Assembly: GCA_947497585.1 (NCBI GenBank) | Contig: CANMHG010000008.1 | Span: 62,001 to 126,000 of the forward strand | DNA: 64,000 nt | Direction of reading: 5' to 3' | DNA from: an uncultured Bacillaceae bacterium | GTDB lineage: Bacteria; Bacillota; Bacilli; Bacillales; Bacillaceae_L | Shown: in pieces, positions 45,505-56,036 of the stretch | Layout of the letters: each line of letters begins with the position of its first letter | How positions within the stretch are numbered: position 1 is the first letter of the stretch | Made by a program: the position numbers and the translations under genes | Notes under the pieces: model-generated | Database searches by the model: none | Told to the model about the DNA's origin: nothing | The model's input: only the letters and a program-made list of their open reading frames with translations

Positions 45505-48500
45505 TTATAAAACATTAAAATACCTTGCTTCAGGGTGGGCAAAGACGATGGCTGTAACGGAAGCTTCAGGCTCCATCATAAAGCCATCGGTTAACTGTAT
45601 TCCTATATCCTGAGGAGAAACTAACTTAAATAATTTTTCCTGATCCTCTAAATTAGGACAGGCTGGATAACCAAAAGAGAAACGTTGACCTTGGTATTTC
45701 GCAGAGAATATATCCTTCATTGAAAAATCAGGATCATCCGCTATCCCTAAATGGTCTCTCATCAGTTGATGCACTCTTTCCGCTAGTCCTTCTGCCATCT
45801 CAAGTGCTAATGCTTGGATTGCATGAGATTTTAAGAAATCACCTTGTTGCTTAAACGTTTGTGCTAATTCTCTAATCCCCTTACCAGCGGTTACTGCAAA
45901 AAGACCAACATAATCCATTTCACCACTTGAAACAGGCTTTAGATAATCCGCAATACACAGATAAGAGCCATTTTGTTGGCGAGGGAATGTGAATCTTTCA
46001 ATGATTGTTTTCTTATCACTAGGGTCATAAATAATCACATCGTTCCCATCACTTTGAGCGGGGAAAAACTGATAAAGAGCAGAAGGACTAATAAGCTTTT
46101 CTGACGTAACCAAATCAATTAAATGATCTACGACCTTCTTAATAGAAAGTGCTCTCTCATCATTAGCCTCAATAAGTTTCTCTATATTGCCCTTTAAACC
46201 TAAGTGGTGTCCAAGAAGCATTTGCATGTTAATATAGGGCTTTATTTGAGGTATAGCAATATTTCGTAAAATATGCCTTTTCATATCAACAGGTTTAAAG
46301 ACTTTAACCAAAGTTGAAACAGTAGAGCGTTTCATTACGGCGACAGAAGATGTAGTTGCCACCTCTGTTTGTTTTTCCAGCAATTGTTTCTGCCTCTCAC
46401 GCTTTTCGTGAGTTTCTTTTACCAGTTCTTGAAGGTAATCCTTTTCTTGTATGCGGTTAGCTAGGGACAATCCATCCATCGCATCCTTTGCATATAATAC
46501 AGGTCCAGTGTATTCAGGAGCGATTTTGTTATCTGTAAATTTACGAGATAATGCAGCGCCACCTACTAAGATAGGAACAGATATACCTGCTTGTTGTAAA
46601 TCTTGAGCAGTTACGACCATTTGTTGAGCAGATTTGACTAGTAATCCAGATAATCCAACTAGATCTGGCTTTTCTTCTTGAATTGCAGCAATCAATGCCT
46701 GAGGTGTAACCTTAATCCCAAGGTCCACAACTTTAAACCCATTATTGCTTAAAATAATATCAACTAGATTCTTCCCAATATCATGGACATCACCTTTAAC
46801 TGTTGCAAGAAGAACTTTCCCTTTGCCATTATTGTCTTCCTTTTTTTCCATATAAGGTTCAAGAAAAGACACAGCTGCTTTCATGACCTCAGCACTTTGT
46901 AACACTTCAGCAACAATCAACTCATTATTATTAAATAAAACACCGACCTCTGACATTCCAGACATTAGGGGGCCATTAATAATCTGTAAAGGGTCATCGT
47001 ACTTAGTTAAAGCAAGCTCTAAATCAGAAAGTAACCCTTCCTTAGTACCTTCAACAACATAAGAAGCAAGGCGTTCTTCAAGTGTCATTGTCGTTGTTGA
47101 AATTTTAACTTCTTTCTTTTTTTCACGATAAAAGTTTGTAAACTCTTCTAAGATACGCTGCTCTGTTTTAAAAAGTAGATCCTCAGCGAGTCGAATTTCA
47201 CTTTTTGGAATCGAAGCAAAACGCTCAAGTTTTTCCGTATTCACAATGGCGTAATCAAGACCTGCTTGAGTACAGTGATATAAGTAGACAGCATTAAGCA
47301 CTTCACGTCCAACTGGAGGTAATCCAAAGGAAACATTGCTTACTCCAAGAATCGTTAAGCAATCTGGTAATTCTTTTTTTATTAGTTCAATTCCTCGAAC
47401 AGTTTCAGTTGCTGAACCTATATATTGTTCATCGCCAGTACCGACTGGAAAGACAAGAGGGTCAAATATGATGTCCTTTGGATTAAGTCCATGTTTTTCA
47501 ACTAATAAGTCATAAGAACGTTTTGCAATCTCTACTTTTCTCGCTGCGGTTATTGCCATACCTATTTCGTCGATTGTGCCGACGACGATGGCCCCTCCAT
47601 ACCTTTTTAGTAAGGGAACGACCTGATCGAAGCGTTCTTCTCCATCCTCAAGATTGATAGAATTAATAATTGCTTTACCTTGTGAGTATTTTAACGCACG
47701 TTCAATCACTTTATCATCGGTAGAGTCAATTACAAGAGGAACCTTCACCTTCTTAGTTACGAATCTAAGGAAATTTTCCATATCTTCAAGCTCATCTCGG
47801 TCAGGGTCTGCAAGACATATATCAATCACATGAGCACCATTTTTTATTTGAGCACGTGCAATTTCTGATGCCTCTTCAAATTTACCTTCAGCAATAAGGC
47901 GTTTAAACTTTCTTGAGCCAATTACATTTGTTCGTTCTCCTACAAATAACGGGCGCATATTTTCTTCATAAATAAGAGGCTCTATTCCAGAAACAGCGTG
48001 TGGATGTATCGAGCTTGGTAGTTCTCTAGGTTTGAAGTCCTTGACTGTATTTGCTATTGCTCTGATGTGATCAGGTGTAGTTCCACAACACCCGCCGACG
48101 ATGTTTAACCACCCTTTTTCAGCAAAGGCTTTAAGCTTTCTTGCTAGTGTTTCTGGTGTTTCATGATATTGACCTTCTTCGTCCGGAAGACCAGCGTTGG
48201 GATAACAACTAACCGCTGTATTTGCCAGGCTTGATAGTGATCGTAAATGATCTGTCATAAACTCTGGTCCTGTTGCGCAATTAAGACCAACAGCAAGCGG
48301 GTTCATATGCTCTAGGGATAAATAGAAAGCTTCAATATTCTGTCCAGCTAATGTTGTACCCATTGGTTCAATTGTTCCTGAAACAATAAGAGGAATATTC
48401 TTTCCAGTTTTCTTAATGGCCTCACTAATTCCAATAAAACCAGCCTTAACATTCAACATGTCTTGACTCGTTTCTAACAAAAGTAAATCAACACCACCGT

Positions 48501-48957
48501 CAATTAGTCCACGAGCTTGTTCCTCATACGTATCGATCAGAGCCTCAAAAGTAGTTCCACCTGTAACCGATAAGGTCTTCGTGGTAGGACCCATAGAACC
48601 TGCTACAAACCTAGGCCATTCTTCTGAAGAATAAGTAGATGTTGCTTTTTTAGCTAACTGAGCCGACTTTACATTTATTTCGTACGCTAGATGACCTAGG
48701 TCATATTCATCTAAGACTAAACTAGTAGCCCCGAATGTATTTGTTTCAATGATATCTGCACCAGCCAATAGATATTCTTCGTGGATGGACTGTATTAATT
48801 GGGGGGAGGTCAATGAAAGGTACTCATTACAACCTTCGTACTCTTCACCGTCAAAATCATAAGCCGAGAGATTTGCAGCTTGAATCATTGTACCCATTGC
48901 ACCGTCTATTACTAGGATTTTCTTTTTAATTTGCTGTTCTATTATTGAATTAGCCAT
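45505..48957 (-). CDS. metH: Cobalamin-dependent methionine synthase
   Basis: 1150 residues with the full MetH order: homocysteine-binding barrel (zinc ligands in LNCATG and GGCCGTTP), pterin-binding barrel ([18 protein letters not shown] region), four-helix cap, B12-binding domain with the cobalt-ligand motif [10 protein letters not shown], and a C-terminal SAM-dependent reactivation domain (YFNVL at the end). It transfers the methyl of methyl-tetrahydrofolate to homocysteine. ATG 48957 overlaps yitJ by 8 bp, so both respond to the upstream S-box. No B12 riboswitch is seen. Confidence 0.97.
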   Translation of the reverse strand: MANSIIEQQIKKKILVIDGAMGTMIQAANLSAYDFDGEEYEGCNEYLSLTSPQLIQSIHEEYLLAGADIIETNTFGATSLVLDEYDLGHLAYEINVKSAQLAKKATSTYSSEEWPRFVAGSMGPTTKTLSVTGGTTFEALIDTYEEQARGLIDGGVDLLLLETSQDMLNVKAGFIGISEAIKKTGKNIPLIVSGTIEPMGTTLAGQNIEAFYLSLEHMNPLAVGLNCATGPEFMTDHLRSLSSLANTAVSCYPNAGLPDEEGQYHETPETLARKLKAFAEKGWLNIVGGCCGTTPDHIRAIANTVKDFKPRELPSSIHPHAVSGIEPLIYEENMRPLFVGERTNVIGSRKFKRLIAEGKFEEASEIARAQIKNGAHVIDICLADPDRDELEDMENFLRFVTKKVKVPLVIDSTDDKVIERALKYSQGKAIINSINLEDGEERFDQVVPLLKRYGGAIVVGTIDEIGMAITAARKVEIAKRSYDLLVEKHGLNPKDIIFDPLVFPVGTGDEQYIGSATETVRGIELIKKELPDCLTILGVSNVSFGLPPVGREVLNAVYLYHCTQAGLDYAIVNTEKLERFASIPKSEIRLAEDLLFKTEQRILEEFTNFYREKKKEVKISTTTMTLEERLASYVVEGTKEGLLSDLELALTKYDDPLQIINGPLMSGMSEVGVLFNNNELIVAEVLQSAEVMKAAVSFLEPYMEKKEDNNGKGKVLLATVKGDVHDIGKNLVDIILSNNGFKVVDLGIKVTPQALIAAIQEEKPDLVGLSGLLVKSAQQMVVTAQDLQQAGISVPILVGGAALSRKFTDNKIAPEYTGPVLYAKDAMDGLSLANRIQEKDYLQELVKETHEKRERQKQLLEKQTEVATTSSVAVMKRSTVSTLVKVFKPVDMKRHILRNIAIPQIKPYINMQMLLGHHLGLKGNIEKLIEANDERALSIKKVVDHLIDLVTSEKLISPSALYQFFPAQSDGNDVIIYDPSDKKTIIERFTFPRQQNGSYLCIADYLKPVSSGEMDYVGLFAVTAGKGIRELAQTFKQQGDFLKSHAIQALALEMAEGLAERVHQLMRDHLGIADDPDFSMKDIFSAKYQGQRFSFGYPACPNLEDQEKLFKLVSPQDIGIQLTDGFMMEPEASVTAIVFAHPEARYFNVL

Positions 48958-50800
48958 TTATAAACCGCCTCTCTGCCTTCACAAGCTGCTTTGCATGAAT
49001 ATATTTTGTTAGCTCTACTGTCATTTCATAACGTAAAAATGGGGTAATCAAATAAATTCCGTTAAACAAATCATAAGCCGCATCAATGAGTGACTTTGCA
49101 ATACTAAGTCCTTCTCGTTCTGATGCAAGTGAATCATGACTAACTTCATTCATACGTTCTCTAATCGTTTGTGATAACGTAATTCCTGGTACTTCATGAT
49201 GAATAAAATCGGCATTTCTTGCACTCGTCAGAGGCATGATCCCGATATATATCGGTGTTTGAAGATGTTTTGTATGCTGATAAACTTCTAGTATTTGTTT
49301 TTCACTATATAAAGGTTGTGTGATAAAGTAATGAGCTCCACACGAGATCTTTTTTTCCAGACGAAGAACAGCTTTATCAAGGTGACGAACATTTGGATTA
49401 AATGCAGCAGCAATTGAAAAGTTTGTTTTTTGTCCTAAGGATTTGCCAGAGTAGGAGATTCCTTCATTAAACTGTTTAATTAAGCTGATTAGGTCAAAGG
49501 AAGATAAATCATATACGGAAGTAGCACCAGGAAAATCACCGATTTTTGAAGGATCACCTGTTACCGCCAAAACTTCATTCATTCCTAAAGTGTGTAAGCC
49601 CATTAAGTGTGACTGTAATCCTATAAGGTTCCGGTCTCTACATGTAATATGAATTAAAGGTTTAACATTTACTTCTTGCTTTATAATTGAACCGATTGCA
49701 GAGTTGCTAATTCTAGGTGAAGCTAAAGAATTATCTGCAAGTGTAAGTGCATCAATGCCAGCCTCTTTAAGTGCTTTTGCACCTTCAAGAAACCTGCTAA
49801 TCCCTAGTTTTTTAGGAGGATCTAGCTCAACAATGACTGAATGTCTTTGTTTTACTGTTTCATAGAGAGGGGGAGTGGCATCAGATGGTACCGAAATACT
49901 GTTCACTTCAATTGGACGATGTTTAACGATTTTTTCAGAAATAGGACGGAGCCCATTAAGTGTTCGAGCCATTGCTTCAATATGCTTTGGAGATGTTCCG
50001 CAACAACCACCAATTAGTCGTGCCCCTTGTTCCCTAAACTTTATTGCACTTTCAGCAAAGTAGCTTTCATTAGTTTCATAGACTAATCGGCCATCCCGAT
50101 AATCTGGTAAACTAGCGTTAGGATATACAGATAAAAACGAGTGCTTAGGAATAGGAACTTCTTCTAGTGATCGAATCATATGATAGGGACCTAATCTACA
50201 GTTTAAACCAACAATGTCAGCGCCTAATTCCTCTAACTCTAGTAATGCATCAGACAAGTGCGTGCCATCCTGTAGAACACCAATTTCATGAAGTGATACG
50301 TTTGTAACAATTGGTTTATTTGTTTCTTTTCGTGCAATGGAAAGTAGGGTCTTTAACTCTTCAAAATCGTAAAAAGTTTCTAGTAAAATACCATCTATAT
50401 TTTCAGATAGAAGATAAAATAATTGCTCCCGAAAGCTTCTTTTTATTTCGTCCATTGATATTGTGTTTTTCTTAAAGTTTCGAATTCCACCTATTGTTCC
50501 AAGCACATAAGCCTTATCTTTTGCAGCTTTTTTAGCTATCCGTGCACCGGCAATGTTAATTTCTTTCACTGATTCTTCTAATCCATATCTAGCAAGCTTC
50601 GGATAATTGGCGCCATATGTATTCGTTTGAATGATTTTTGCGCCAGCTTGAAGGTAGGCCTCATGTATTTTTTGTATTTCATCATTGTTTAAAAGATTAA
50701 GCTCTTCAAAACAGCTACTGATTCCATGTGAATAGAGAAGGGTACCCATAGCTCCATCTGCTATTAAGATTTGTGTTTTTAGGTCTTCAAGTAACCCCAT
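48950..50800 (-). CDS. yitJ: Bifunctional homocysteine S-methyltransferase / methylenetetrahydrofolate reductase
   Basis: 616 residues. The N-terminal half is a homocysteine methyltransferase barrel with [11 protein letters not shown] and the zinc site GGCCGTSP. The C-terminal half is an MTHFR barrel ([34 protein letters not shown]). It makes methyl-tetrahydrofolate for the MetH encoded next. ATG 50800 lies seven bases after AAAGGAGG; ATG 50806 would be too close. First gene of the S-box operon, as in B. subtilis. Confidence 0.95.
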   Translation of the reverse strand: MGLLEDLKTQILIADGAMGTLLYSHGISSCFEELNLLNNDEIQKIHEAYLQAGAKIIQTNTYGANYPKLARYGLEESVKEINIAGARIAKKAAKDKAYVLGTIGGIRNFKKNTISMDEIKRSFREQLFYLLSENIDGILLETFYDFEELKTLLSIARKETNKPIVTNVSLHEIGVLQDGTHLSDALLELEELGADIVGLNCRLGPYHMIRSLEEVPIPKHSFLSVYPNASLPDYRDGRLVYETNESYFAESAIKFREQGARLIGGCCGTSPKHIEAMARTLNGLRPISEKIVKHRPIEVNSISVPSDATPPLYETVKQRHSVIVELDPPKKLGISRFLEGAKALKEAGIDALTLADNSLASPRISNSAIGSIIKQEVNVKPLIHITCRDRNLIGLQSHLMGLHTLGMNEVLAVTGDPSKIGDFPGATSVYDLSSFDLISLIKQFNEGISYSGKSLGQKTNFSIAAAFNPNVRHLDKAVLRLEKKISCGAHYFITQPLYSEKQILEVYQHTKHLQTPIYIGIMPLTSARNADFIHHEVPGITLSQTIRERMNEVSHDSLASEREGLSIAKSLIDAAYDLFNGIYLITPFLRYEMTVELTKYIHAKQLVKAERRFING

Positions 50801-50821
50801 TATCATTCCTCCTTTTAGACA

Positions 50822-50852
50822 ATAAAAAAAGCCTTCTATAAGAAGAAGACTT
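50822..50852 (-). terminator. S-box terminator in the yitJ leader
   Basis: On the minus strand, AAGTCTTCT, loop TCTTAT and AGAAGGCTT pair perfectly (one G-U), followed by TTTTT. Forms when SAM is bound. Confidence 0.9.
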
Positions 50853-50871
50853 GGCGTTTAAAAGTAATCTT

Positions 50872-50975
50872 CTTATCTCTCGAATTTAAAAAATTCGCTG
50901 GATTTAGCACCAATTCCTAATGGAACGGTTGCCGGGCATCGTAGGGCCAGTCCCTCCGCCACTCTTGATAAGAGT
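50872..50975 (-). ncRNA. SAM-I (S-box) riboswitch
   Basis: Minus strand shows the S-box core in order: CTCTTATCAAGAG, GGCGGAGGGACTGGCCC, ACGATGCCCGGCAACC, TTGGTGCTAAATCCAGC, and closing GAGAGATAAG, which pairs with the 5' CTTATC. It represses the yitJ-metH operon when S-adenosylmethionine is plentiful, via the terminator at 50822-50852. Confidence 0.97.
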
Positions 50976-51018
50976 AAGTATTAAGTTATTTTAGTGCGTT
51001 AATGTTGTATAGAAGTAA

Positions 51019-51047
51019 ATATTATCTAATTATATTCAATTTTGCAA
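51019..51047 (-). promoter_or_regulatory. Sigma-A promoter of the S-box operon
   Basis: TTGCAA (51047-51042), a 17-bp spacer, TAATAT (51024-51019) on the minus strand, about 40 bases upstream of the aptamer. Confidence 0.55.
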
Positions 51048-51071
51048 GTGATAATGCTGAATTTTTTTAAA

Positions 51072-51103
51072 AAATAAAAAAGACACGCTTTTTAAGACGC
51101 GTC
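51072..51103 (-). terminator. Terminator after the yajQ gene
   Basis: On the minus strand GACGCG and CGTGTC pair around a loop rich in A and T, followed by TTTTTT. Confidence 0.75.
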
Positions 51104-51119
51104 GATAGTGAACATATAT

Positions 51120-51611
51120 TTATCTAAAGTTTAAGAACTGAACATCGATTGGCAAATCTGCACCTCGGATAGCTGAGATGATTTGCTGTAGATCGTCTTT
51201 ACTTTTTCCTGTTACACGAATTTGATCATCTTGAATTTGGCTCTTTACCTTTAGACCACTATTTTTAATAATTGTATTAATTTTTTTGGCATTTTCTTTA
51301 TCAATTCCTTGAACTAGCTTCCCGCGTTGACGAACTGTACCACCAGATGCTTTTTCAATTTTACCGTATTCGATATTTTTAGTAGGAACACCACGTTTAA
51401 TCAGTTTAGAAACAAGAACATCCTTAAGCTGTTCTAATTTATATTCATCATCTGAAACGAGTACTAGCTCTTCTTTATCAAGAGAAATCTCACTTTTACT
51501 TCCTTTAAAATCATAGCGAGTCTGAATCTCTTTTAACGCAATACTAATAGCATTGGTTACTTCAGGCATTTCAACTTTTGATACAACATCAAATGAACTC
51601 TCTTTAGACAT
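51120..51611 (-). CDS. yajQ: YajQ-family nucleotide-binding protein
   Basis: 163 residues, complete YajQ/UPF0234 pattern: [34 protein letters not shown], and the C-terminal [19 protein letters not shown]. Two duplicated alpha-beta units with an RNP-like fold. Members bind nucleotides, and some in Xanthomonas bind cyclic di-GMP. Start is ATG 51611 after GGAGG. It corresponds to B. subtilis yitK, between yitJ and yitL. Confidence 0.93.
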   Translation of the reverse strand: MSKESSFDVVSKVEMPEVTNAISIALKEIQTRYDFKGSKSEISLDKEELVLVSDDEYKLEQLKDVLVSKLIKRGVPTKNIEYGKIEKASGGTVRQRGKLVQGIDKENAKKINTIIKNSGLKVKSQIQDDQIRVTGKSKDDLQQIISAIRGADLPIDVQFLNFR

Positions 51612-51741
51612 TTTTCTACCTCCGAAAATGTATGATATAGTGTAATTATAGTAAAATATAACAAGTAGGACAACTAATGGAAAATAAGTGTTATAATTGC
51701 ATATTAACTATGAAGAGAATTTAAGAGAAAGAAGGATATAT

Positions 51742-52614
51742 ATGACAAGCTTTGAAGCAGGTACGACAGTTACTTTAAAAGTTGATAGAGAAGTTGAGTT
51801 TGGTTATTTCTTAACAGATGGAGAAGAGGATGTACTCCTTCATAACAGTGATATCGTTGGTGAATTTAATGATGAGGAAGAGCACACTGTTTTCCTTTAT
51901 CAGGACCACCAAGGACGCTTAGCTGCTACGATGATGATTCCAAAAATTGAACAGGGTACATATGATTGGGTTGAAGTAGTAGAAGTTAAACACAAGTTAG
52001 GAGTATTTGTGAATATTGGAATTAGAAAGGATATCCTCGTTTCAAAGGATGACCTACCTGAGATATTTGATTTATGGCCTGAAGTAGGAGACCATCTGTA
52101 TTGCTCTTTAAAAACAGACAAGCATGGAAGACTCTTTGGAAAACTGGGAACCGAGGATGCCATAAGAGAAGTAGCTGTCGAAGCACCAAGAACAGCCTTT
52201 AACAAAAATGTGAGTGGAAGAGTATACCGTTTATTATTGGTCGGCTCATTTATCCTTACAGATGAAAAATACATTGGATTTATCCATGAAACACAACGCG
52301 TTCGTGAACCAAGACTCGGACAAAAAGTTGAAGGACGAATCATAGATATAAAAGAAGATGGTTCTGTTAACATCTCATTACTAGGACGCTCTCACGAAGT
52401 ATTAGATGAAGATGCAATGAAGCTCTACTCCTATATGGAATCTAGAGACGGCGCAATGCCATTCTGGGACAAAAGCGACCCAGATGACATCCAAATCCGC
52501 TTCCAAATGAGCAAAGCCGCCTTCAAAAGAGCCCTAGGCAGACTAATGAAGGAAGGAAAAATCTATCAAGAAGATGGGTGGACTTACTTCAAAAAAGAAG
52601 AAAGAGAAGAATAG
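51742..52614 (+). CDS. yitL: CvfB/YitL-family S1 RNA-binding protein
   Basis: 290 residues: three S1-like OB folds (about 1-65, 70-130 and 145-215, the last with GFIHETQRVREPRLGQKVEG) and a C-terminal winged-helix (AAFKRALGRLMKEGKIYQEDGW). CvfB in Staphylococcus affects virulence-gene expression through RNA binding. ATG 51742 follows GAAGGA; a longer reading from 51697 lacks a ribosome site. Divergent from yajQ, with yitK-yitL synteny. Confidence 0.92.
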   Translation: MTSFEAGTTVTLKVDREVEFGYFLTDGEEDVLLHNSDIVGEFNDEEEHTVFLYQDHQGRLAATMMIPKIEQGTYDWVEVVEVKHKLGVFVNIGIRKDILVSKDDLPEIFDLWPEVGDHLYCSLKTDKHGRLFGKLGTEDAIREVAVEAPRTAFNKNVSGRVYRLLLVGSFILTDEKYIGFIHETQRVREPRLGQKVEGRIIDIKEDGSVNISLLGRSHEVLDEDAMKLYSYMESRDGAMPFWDKSDPDDIQIRFQMSKAAFKRALGRLMKEGKIYQEDGWTYFKKEEREE

Positions 52615-52665
52615 TTGATCTGAAAAAACTCTTCTTTAGTATGGGTTGTTACTACTAATATTGAA

Positions 52666-52797
52666 GAGTGCATTGGAGCGGAGGGCACTTGACTCCTGCG
52701 GGAGTAGAGGGAAGTTCGAGACCCCACAGGCGCAAGCGCTGAGGAGGCTCGAATCCCTCCCCGCGGAAAGCAAGTGCCCGCAGCGAAAAGGAACGGA
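52666..52797 (+). repeat. GC-rich palindromic repeat, copy E
   Basis: Same orientation and cores as copy A, with GGAGCGGAGGGCACTTG and CAAGTGCCCGCAGCG as outer arms: both arms carry the compensating GGGC/GCCC change relative to copy A. Between convergent yitL and DUF3941 genes. Confidence 0.9.
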
Positions 52798-52810
52798 CGA
52801 ATTTCAAAGC

Positions 52811-52843
52811 AAAAAACCCTCTTACGATTAGAGGGTCTTTTTT
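52811..52843. terminator. Bidirectional terminator after yitL/DUF3941
   Basis: ACCCTCT, 7-nt loop and AGAGGGT, flanked by A6 and CTTTTTT. Confidence 0.9.
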
Positions 52844-52860
52844 AATCCGAAAATATAGAT

Positions 52861-52992
52861 TTACAAATGATCAGTCTTCTTAGAATACTGCCTCTCACCA
52901 CGCCCGCGATTCTTTTCACGCTCCATGTTCTTCTCATGGCGCTTCGCATTATTGTCTTTAGCCTTTTTATCGTTATCACTTGTCTTAGACAA
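52861..52992 (-). CDS. DUF3941-like small hydrophilic protein
   Basis: 43 residues, very rich in Lys, Arg, Asn and Asp: starts MSKTSDNDKKAKDNNAKRH and ends RQYSKKTDHL. Start is TTG 52992, nine bases after AAAGGGAG. It resembles DUF3941 proteins, short conserved Bacillaceae proteins of unknown role; such charged small proteins are often made during sporulation. The family call rests on recall of the sequence pattern. Confidence 0.75.
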   Translation of the reverse strand: MSKTSDNDKKAKDNNAKRHEKNMEREKNRGRGERQYSKKTDHL

Positions 52993-53061
52993 AGCCTACA
53001 CTCCCTTTCATACTAGTTCCTATATAGCATTACCGGGAAAAAAGTAAACTATGTACTGAGA

Positions 53062-53919
53062 TTACCTTGCCTTGTTTAAGAAGAAAACTGCCATAGTTCC
53101 TGGTCCTACATGCGCACCAATAGCAGAACCAATTGAATTAATAAAGAAAGAAGTTGTACCGAACTTTTCTTCTAATTGTCTTTTTAATTCAAGTGCTGTG
53201 TCCTCTGCATCTGCGTGGCTTATAGCAATGGTTTGTTCATTAAGATTCACACCACGTTCTTCAACAAGCTCTACAATACGCTTAAGCACCTTTTTACTAC
53301 CTCTAATTTTTTCAAGAGGAATAAGTTTGCCATCTTCTACATGTAAAAGTGGTTTTATGTTTAATAATCCACCCACAAATGCAGATGCTTTACTAATTCT
53401 TCCACCACGAGCTAGGTATTCTAGGTTATCTACAGTAAAGATATGCTCCATATGATCGCGACTAAATTGAATCCCTTCAAGAATCTCTTCTCTAGTAGCG
53501 CCCTTTTCTAACAATTCTACAGCTGTTTTAATAACTAGCCCTACACCTAAGGATGCGCATTTTGTATCAATGATTGTTAAATCAAGATTAGGATACTCTT
53601 CTTGGACTTCGGCTTTTACCATCATGGCTGTTTGGCAAGTTCCAGATAGTTCTGAGGAGAAAGCAATATAAATACCGGACACACCTTCTTTTGCTAGCTT
53701 TGTAAATTCTTCTTTAAAGTGATGTGGTGAAACTTGGGATGTTGATGCAACCTTTCCCTCTCTCATCGCGTTAAATACATCGATAGGCTTGATGGTGAGT
53801 AAGTCCTCATACTCTTTTCCATCTAATAGAACAACTAGTGGGAAAAGTGTCACATTTTTTTCCGTTAAAAACTCTAAAGGTAAATCACTTGCACTATCTG
53901 CGAATAAACGTACAGTCAT
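53062..53919 (-). CDS. DegV-family fatty-acid-binding protein
   Basis: 285 residues, two-domain DegV fold: opening MTVRLFADSASDLPLEFL (usual TDSxSDLP), TSQVSPHHF, SELSGTCQTA, and C-terminal GAHVGPGTMAVFF. These proteins (FakB type) bind a fatty acid for phosphorylation by FakA. Ser in TSQVSP and the GAHVGPG motif contact the carboxylate in the family. Start is ATG 53919, behind AGGAAGTG. No FakA gene is nearby. Confidence 0.92.
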   Translation of the reverse strand: MTVRLFADSASDLPLEFLTEKNVTLFPLVVLLDGKEYEDLLTIKPIDVFNAMREGKVASTSQVSPHHFKEEFTKLAKEGVSGIYIAFSSELSGTCQTAMMVKAEVQEEYPNLDLTIIDTKCASLGVGLVIKTAVELLEKGATREEILEGIQFSRDHMEHIFTVDNLEYLARGGRISKASAFVGGLLNIKPLLHVEDGKLIPLEKIRGSKKVLKRIVELVEERGVNLNEQTIAISHADAEDTALELKRQLEEKFGTTSFFINSIGSAIGAHVGPGTMAVFFLNKAR

Positions 53920-54124
53920 TCTGTCACTTCCTTTTTATAATGAACTCTTATTAGTAGTGTATCTTTTCTAAATCAGATAGTAAATTATTTTTCTAATTAT
54001 ACTTGTCATTCTGTACTTTAAATGATTTACCTTCAAGCTTTTTGATTGATGATTGTTAAATAAGGGTAATAAAGAGAATAATTACATATACTAAAAAAAG
54101 CTTGTTTTAAGGAGGTTTTGATGG

Positions 54125-54961
54125 TTGTTACTCACTAAAAAAATAATTGTTGTCCTTATTGGAGCACTTTTAAATGCAATTGCCCTTAATTTGTTTTTAA
54201 TTCCTGCAGATGTATATGCTAGTGGTTTTACAGGAGCAGCCCAATTAATTGCAAGATCTGTACAGGAATATACTCCTTATTATGTGTCAACAGGTATTCT
54301 ACTGTTGTTATTAAATATACCTGTAGCTATATTAGGGTGGATAAAGGTTGGAAAATCCTTTACATTGTTTAGCTTTTTATCAGTGGCGGCAACGACCTTA
54401 TTCTTAGAGATTATTCCATTGTATAGTGTATCAAGTGATATCCTATTAAATGCGGTATTCGGTGCCGTTATTGCAGCGGTAGGTATAGGATTTACATTAA
54501 AATGGGGATCATCTACAGGAGGCTTAGACATTGTAGCAATGGTGCTATCTAGAATGAATGATAAGCCTGTAGGTACATATTTCTTTATACTAAATTCGGT
54601 GATCATTGTCTCAGCTGGTTTTTTATATGGTTGGGAAAAAGCACTGTACACATTGGTAACACTTTATGTGTCAACAAGGGTGATCGATGCGATTCATACA
54701 CGTCATGAAAAGCTAACGGCAATGATTATCACCAAAAAGGGAGATGCCTTAAAAGAAGCTATTTATAATAAATTAGTTAGGGGGATTACCACAATTCCTG
54801 CAAAAGGTGGATTTTCAAATGAATCAAAGGAAATGATGATTATTGTAATCACACGATATGAACTATTTGATTTAGAAAGAATTCTCAAAGAAGTTGATCC
54901 ACAAGCTTTTACAAATATCGTTGAAACAGCAGGAATACATGGGTTCTTTAGAAGAGATTAA
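54125..54961 (+). CDS. yitT: YitT-family membrane protein
   Basis: 278 residues: five hydrophobic segments (about 5-25, 50-70, 78-95, 104-124 and 150-180) form the DUF161/YitT domain, with the repeated GFTGAAQLIAR and GSSTGGLDIVAMVLSR motifs, and a C-terminal DUF2179 domain (TTIPAKGGFSNESKEMMIIVITRYEL). Function unknown. Start is TTG 54125, nine bases after GGAGG; the nearby ATG 54121 opens a frame that stops at once. Confidence 0.92.
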   Translation: MLLTKKIIVVLIGALLNAIALNLFLIPADVYASGFTGAAQLIARSVQEYTPYYVSTGILLLLLNIPVAILGWIKVGKSFTLFSFLSVAATTLFLEIIPLYSVSSDILLNAVFGAVIAAVGIGFTLKWGSSTGGLDIVAMVLSRMNDKPVGTYFFILNSVIIVSAGFLYGWEKALYTLVTLYVSTRVIDAIHTRHEKLTAMIITKKGDALKEAIYNKLVRGITTIPAKGGFSNESKEMMIIVITRYELFDLERILKEVDPQAFTNIVETAGIHGFFRRD

Positions 54962-55006
54962 AAATATTAATAATTTAAATTTTCCTCAACAAATGGAGGG
55001 TTATAG

Positions 55007-55813
55007 ATGAAACATTTCTTCTTGCTATTTATAATGAGTATAGTAGCGATATCAGGATGTGCTACCCAATCTGTTACTACAATGGGAGAGGGGGAAGATA
55101 TAGTGACAAGTAATCCATTACAGTCGTTGGAGACCAGTGTGGATATTCAGGCAACTTCTGATTCGGCAGAGTTTTTTATAAAGGTAAAGAACACTGGAGA
55201 TGAAGATGCAGTATTAACATTCACTTCGGGGCAAACGTTTGAAGTCGTAGTAGTAGATGAAAATAATAATGAGGTATACCGCTTTTCTACCGATAAAATG
55301 TTTACGATGGCTTTACAGGACGTCTTAATAAAAGCTGGAGAAGAAAAAGTCTGGAAGGATAAATGGAGATACCTCAACCAGGATGGAGAGAGAGTAAACC
55401 CAGGAGATTATAAAGCAATCGTTTCTGTAGTTGCTTCCAAGTTAAATGGAAATCCAATTAGAAAAGATCAATTAAGAGCTGTTAAGGAATTCACAATCCC
55501 AGCTCAATCTACTGCGTTTCGTAATGTATCAGTAAGTGGAAAAGATGGAGACTATGTTGTAAGAGGGGAAGCCAGAGTACACGAAGCAACTTTCTTTTAT
55601 GCAGTTGAAGATGGACATGACTACATTATTAAAGAAACGGTTAAAACTGCTAATGAAGGAGCACCCACTTGGTCTCAATTTGAATTCGAAGTCAACATTC
55701 CGAAAGAAAAGTTTCCTACAAACGGTGTGCTATTGTTAGTTCTTTATGAAAGAAGTGCAAAAGACGATTCAATTGTTAATACTCACCAAGTCATTTTACA
55801 AGAATTTAGATAA
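55007..55813 (+). CDS. Lipoprotein with BsuPI-type and Gmad2-like immunoglobulin domains
   Basis: 268 residues. A lipoprotein signal ends at AISGC. Residues about 45-150 form a BsuPI (intracellular proteinase inhibitor-like) domain, with FTSGQTFEVVVVDENNNEVYR and NPGDYKAIVS. The rest resembles the Gmad2 domain (FRNVSVSGKDGDYVVRGEAR to VLLLVLYERSAKDDS). B. subtilis has ipi in this neighbourhood, but that protein is cytoplasmic and single-domain, so the export and fusion are notable. Start is ATG 55007, with TGGAGGG upstream, 45 bp after yitT. Confidence 0.85.
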   Translation: MKHFFLLFIMSIVAISGCATQSVTTMGEGEDIVTSNPLQSLETSVDIQATSDSAEFFIKVKNTGDEDAVLTFTSGQTFEVVVVDENNNEVYRFSTDKMFTMALQDVLIKAGEEKVWKDKWRYLNQDGERVNPGDYKAIVSVVASKLNGNPIRKDQLRAVKEFTIPAQSTAFRNVSVSGKDGDYVVRGEARVHEATFFYAVEDGHDYIIKETVKTANEGAPTWSQFEFEVNIPKEKFPTNGVLLLVLYERSAKDDSIVNTHQVILQEFR

Positions 55814-55815
55814 AA

Positions 55816-55851
55816 ATGGTGTCAGGAAGTTACCTGACACCATTCTCTTTT
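55816..55851 (+). terminator. Terminator after the BsuPI lipoprotein gene
   Basis: ATGGTGTCAGG and CCTGACACCAT are perfect complements (11 bp), then TCTCTTTT. Confidence 0.9.
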
Positions 55852-55856
55852 ATCAA

Positions 55857-56036
55857 CTAAGACTGTAGTTGATTTAATTGGTCTTGTAATTCACGCAGTT
55901 GTTTCTGTTCAGCTACCGTTGAATTGGCATATGCAGAAGATAGTTCGTTTTTAGCAACTGCAATTGCTTCTTCTGTATTAACATTTTGAGCAATTGCCAC
56001 GGCTTCACGTGCTCTCTGGAATAATGCGTTACCCAT
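55857..56036 (-). CDS. DUF3813-like small helical protein
   Basis: 59 residues, from MGNALFQRAREAVAIAQ to QLRELQDQLNQLQS: two amphipathic helices, Ala/Gln/Glu-rich, no signal. The pattern resembles DUF3813 proteins of Bacillus (unknown role). Its ATG directly follows the TAA of the upstream small gene (TAAATG), with GGAGGGG inside that gene's end, so translation is coupled. Confidence 0.72.
   Translation of the reverse strand: MGNALFQRAREAVAIAQNVNTEEAIAVAKNELSSAYANSTVAEQKQLRELQDQLNQLQS

Noticed and set aside
51900..52373. 157-residue antisense frame in yitL
   Set aside because: Complement of S1-domain coding sequence; no ribosome site and no family resemblance.
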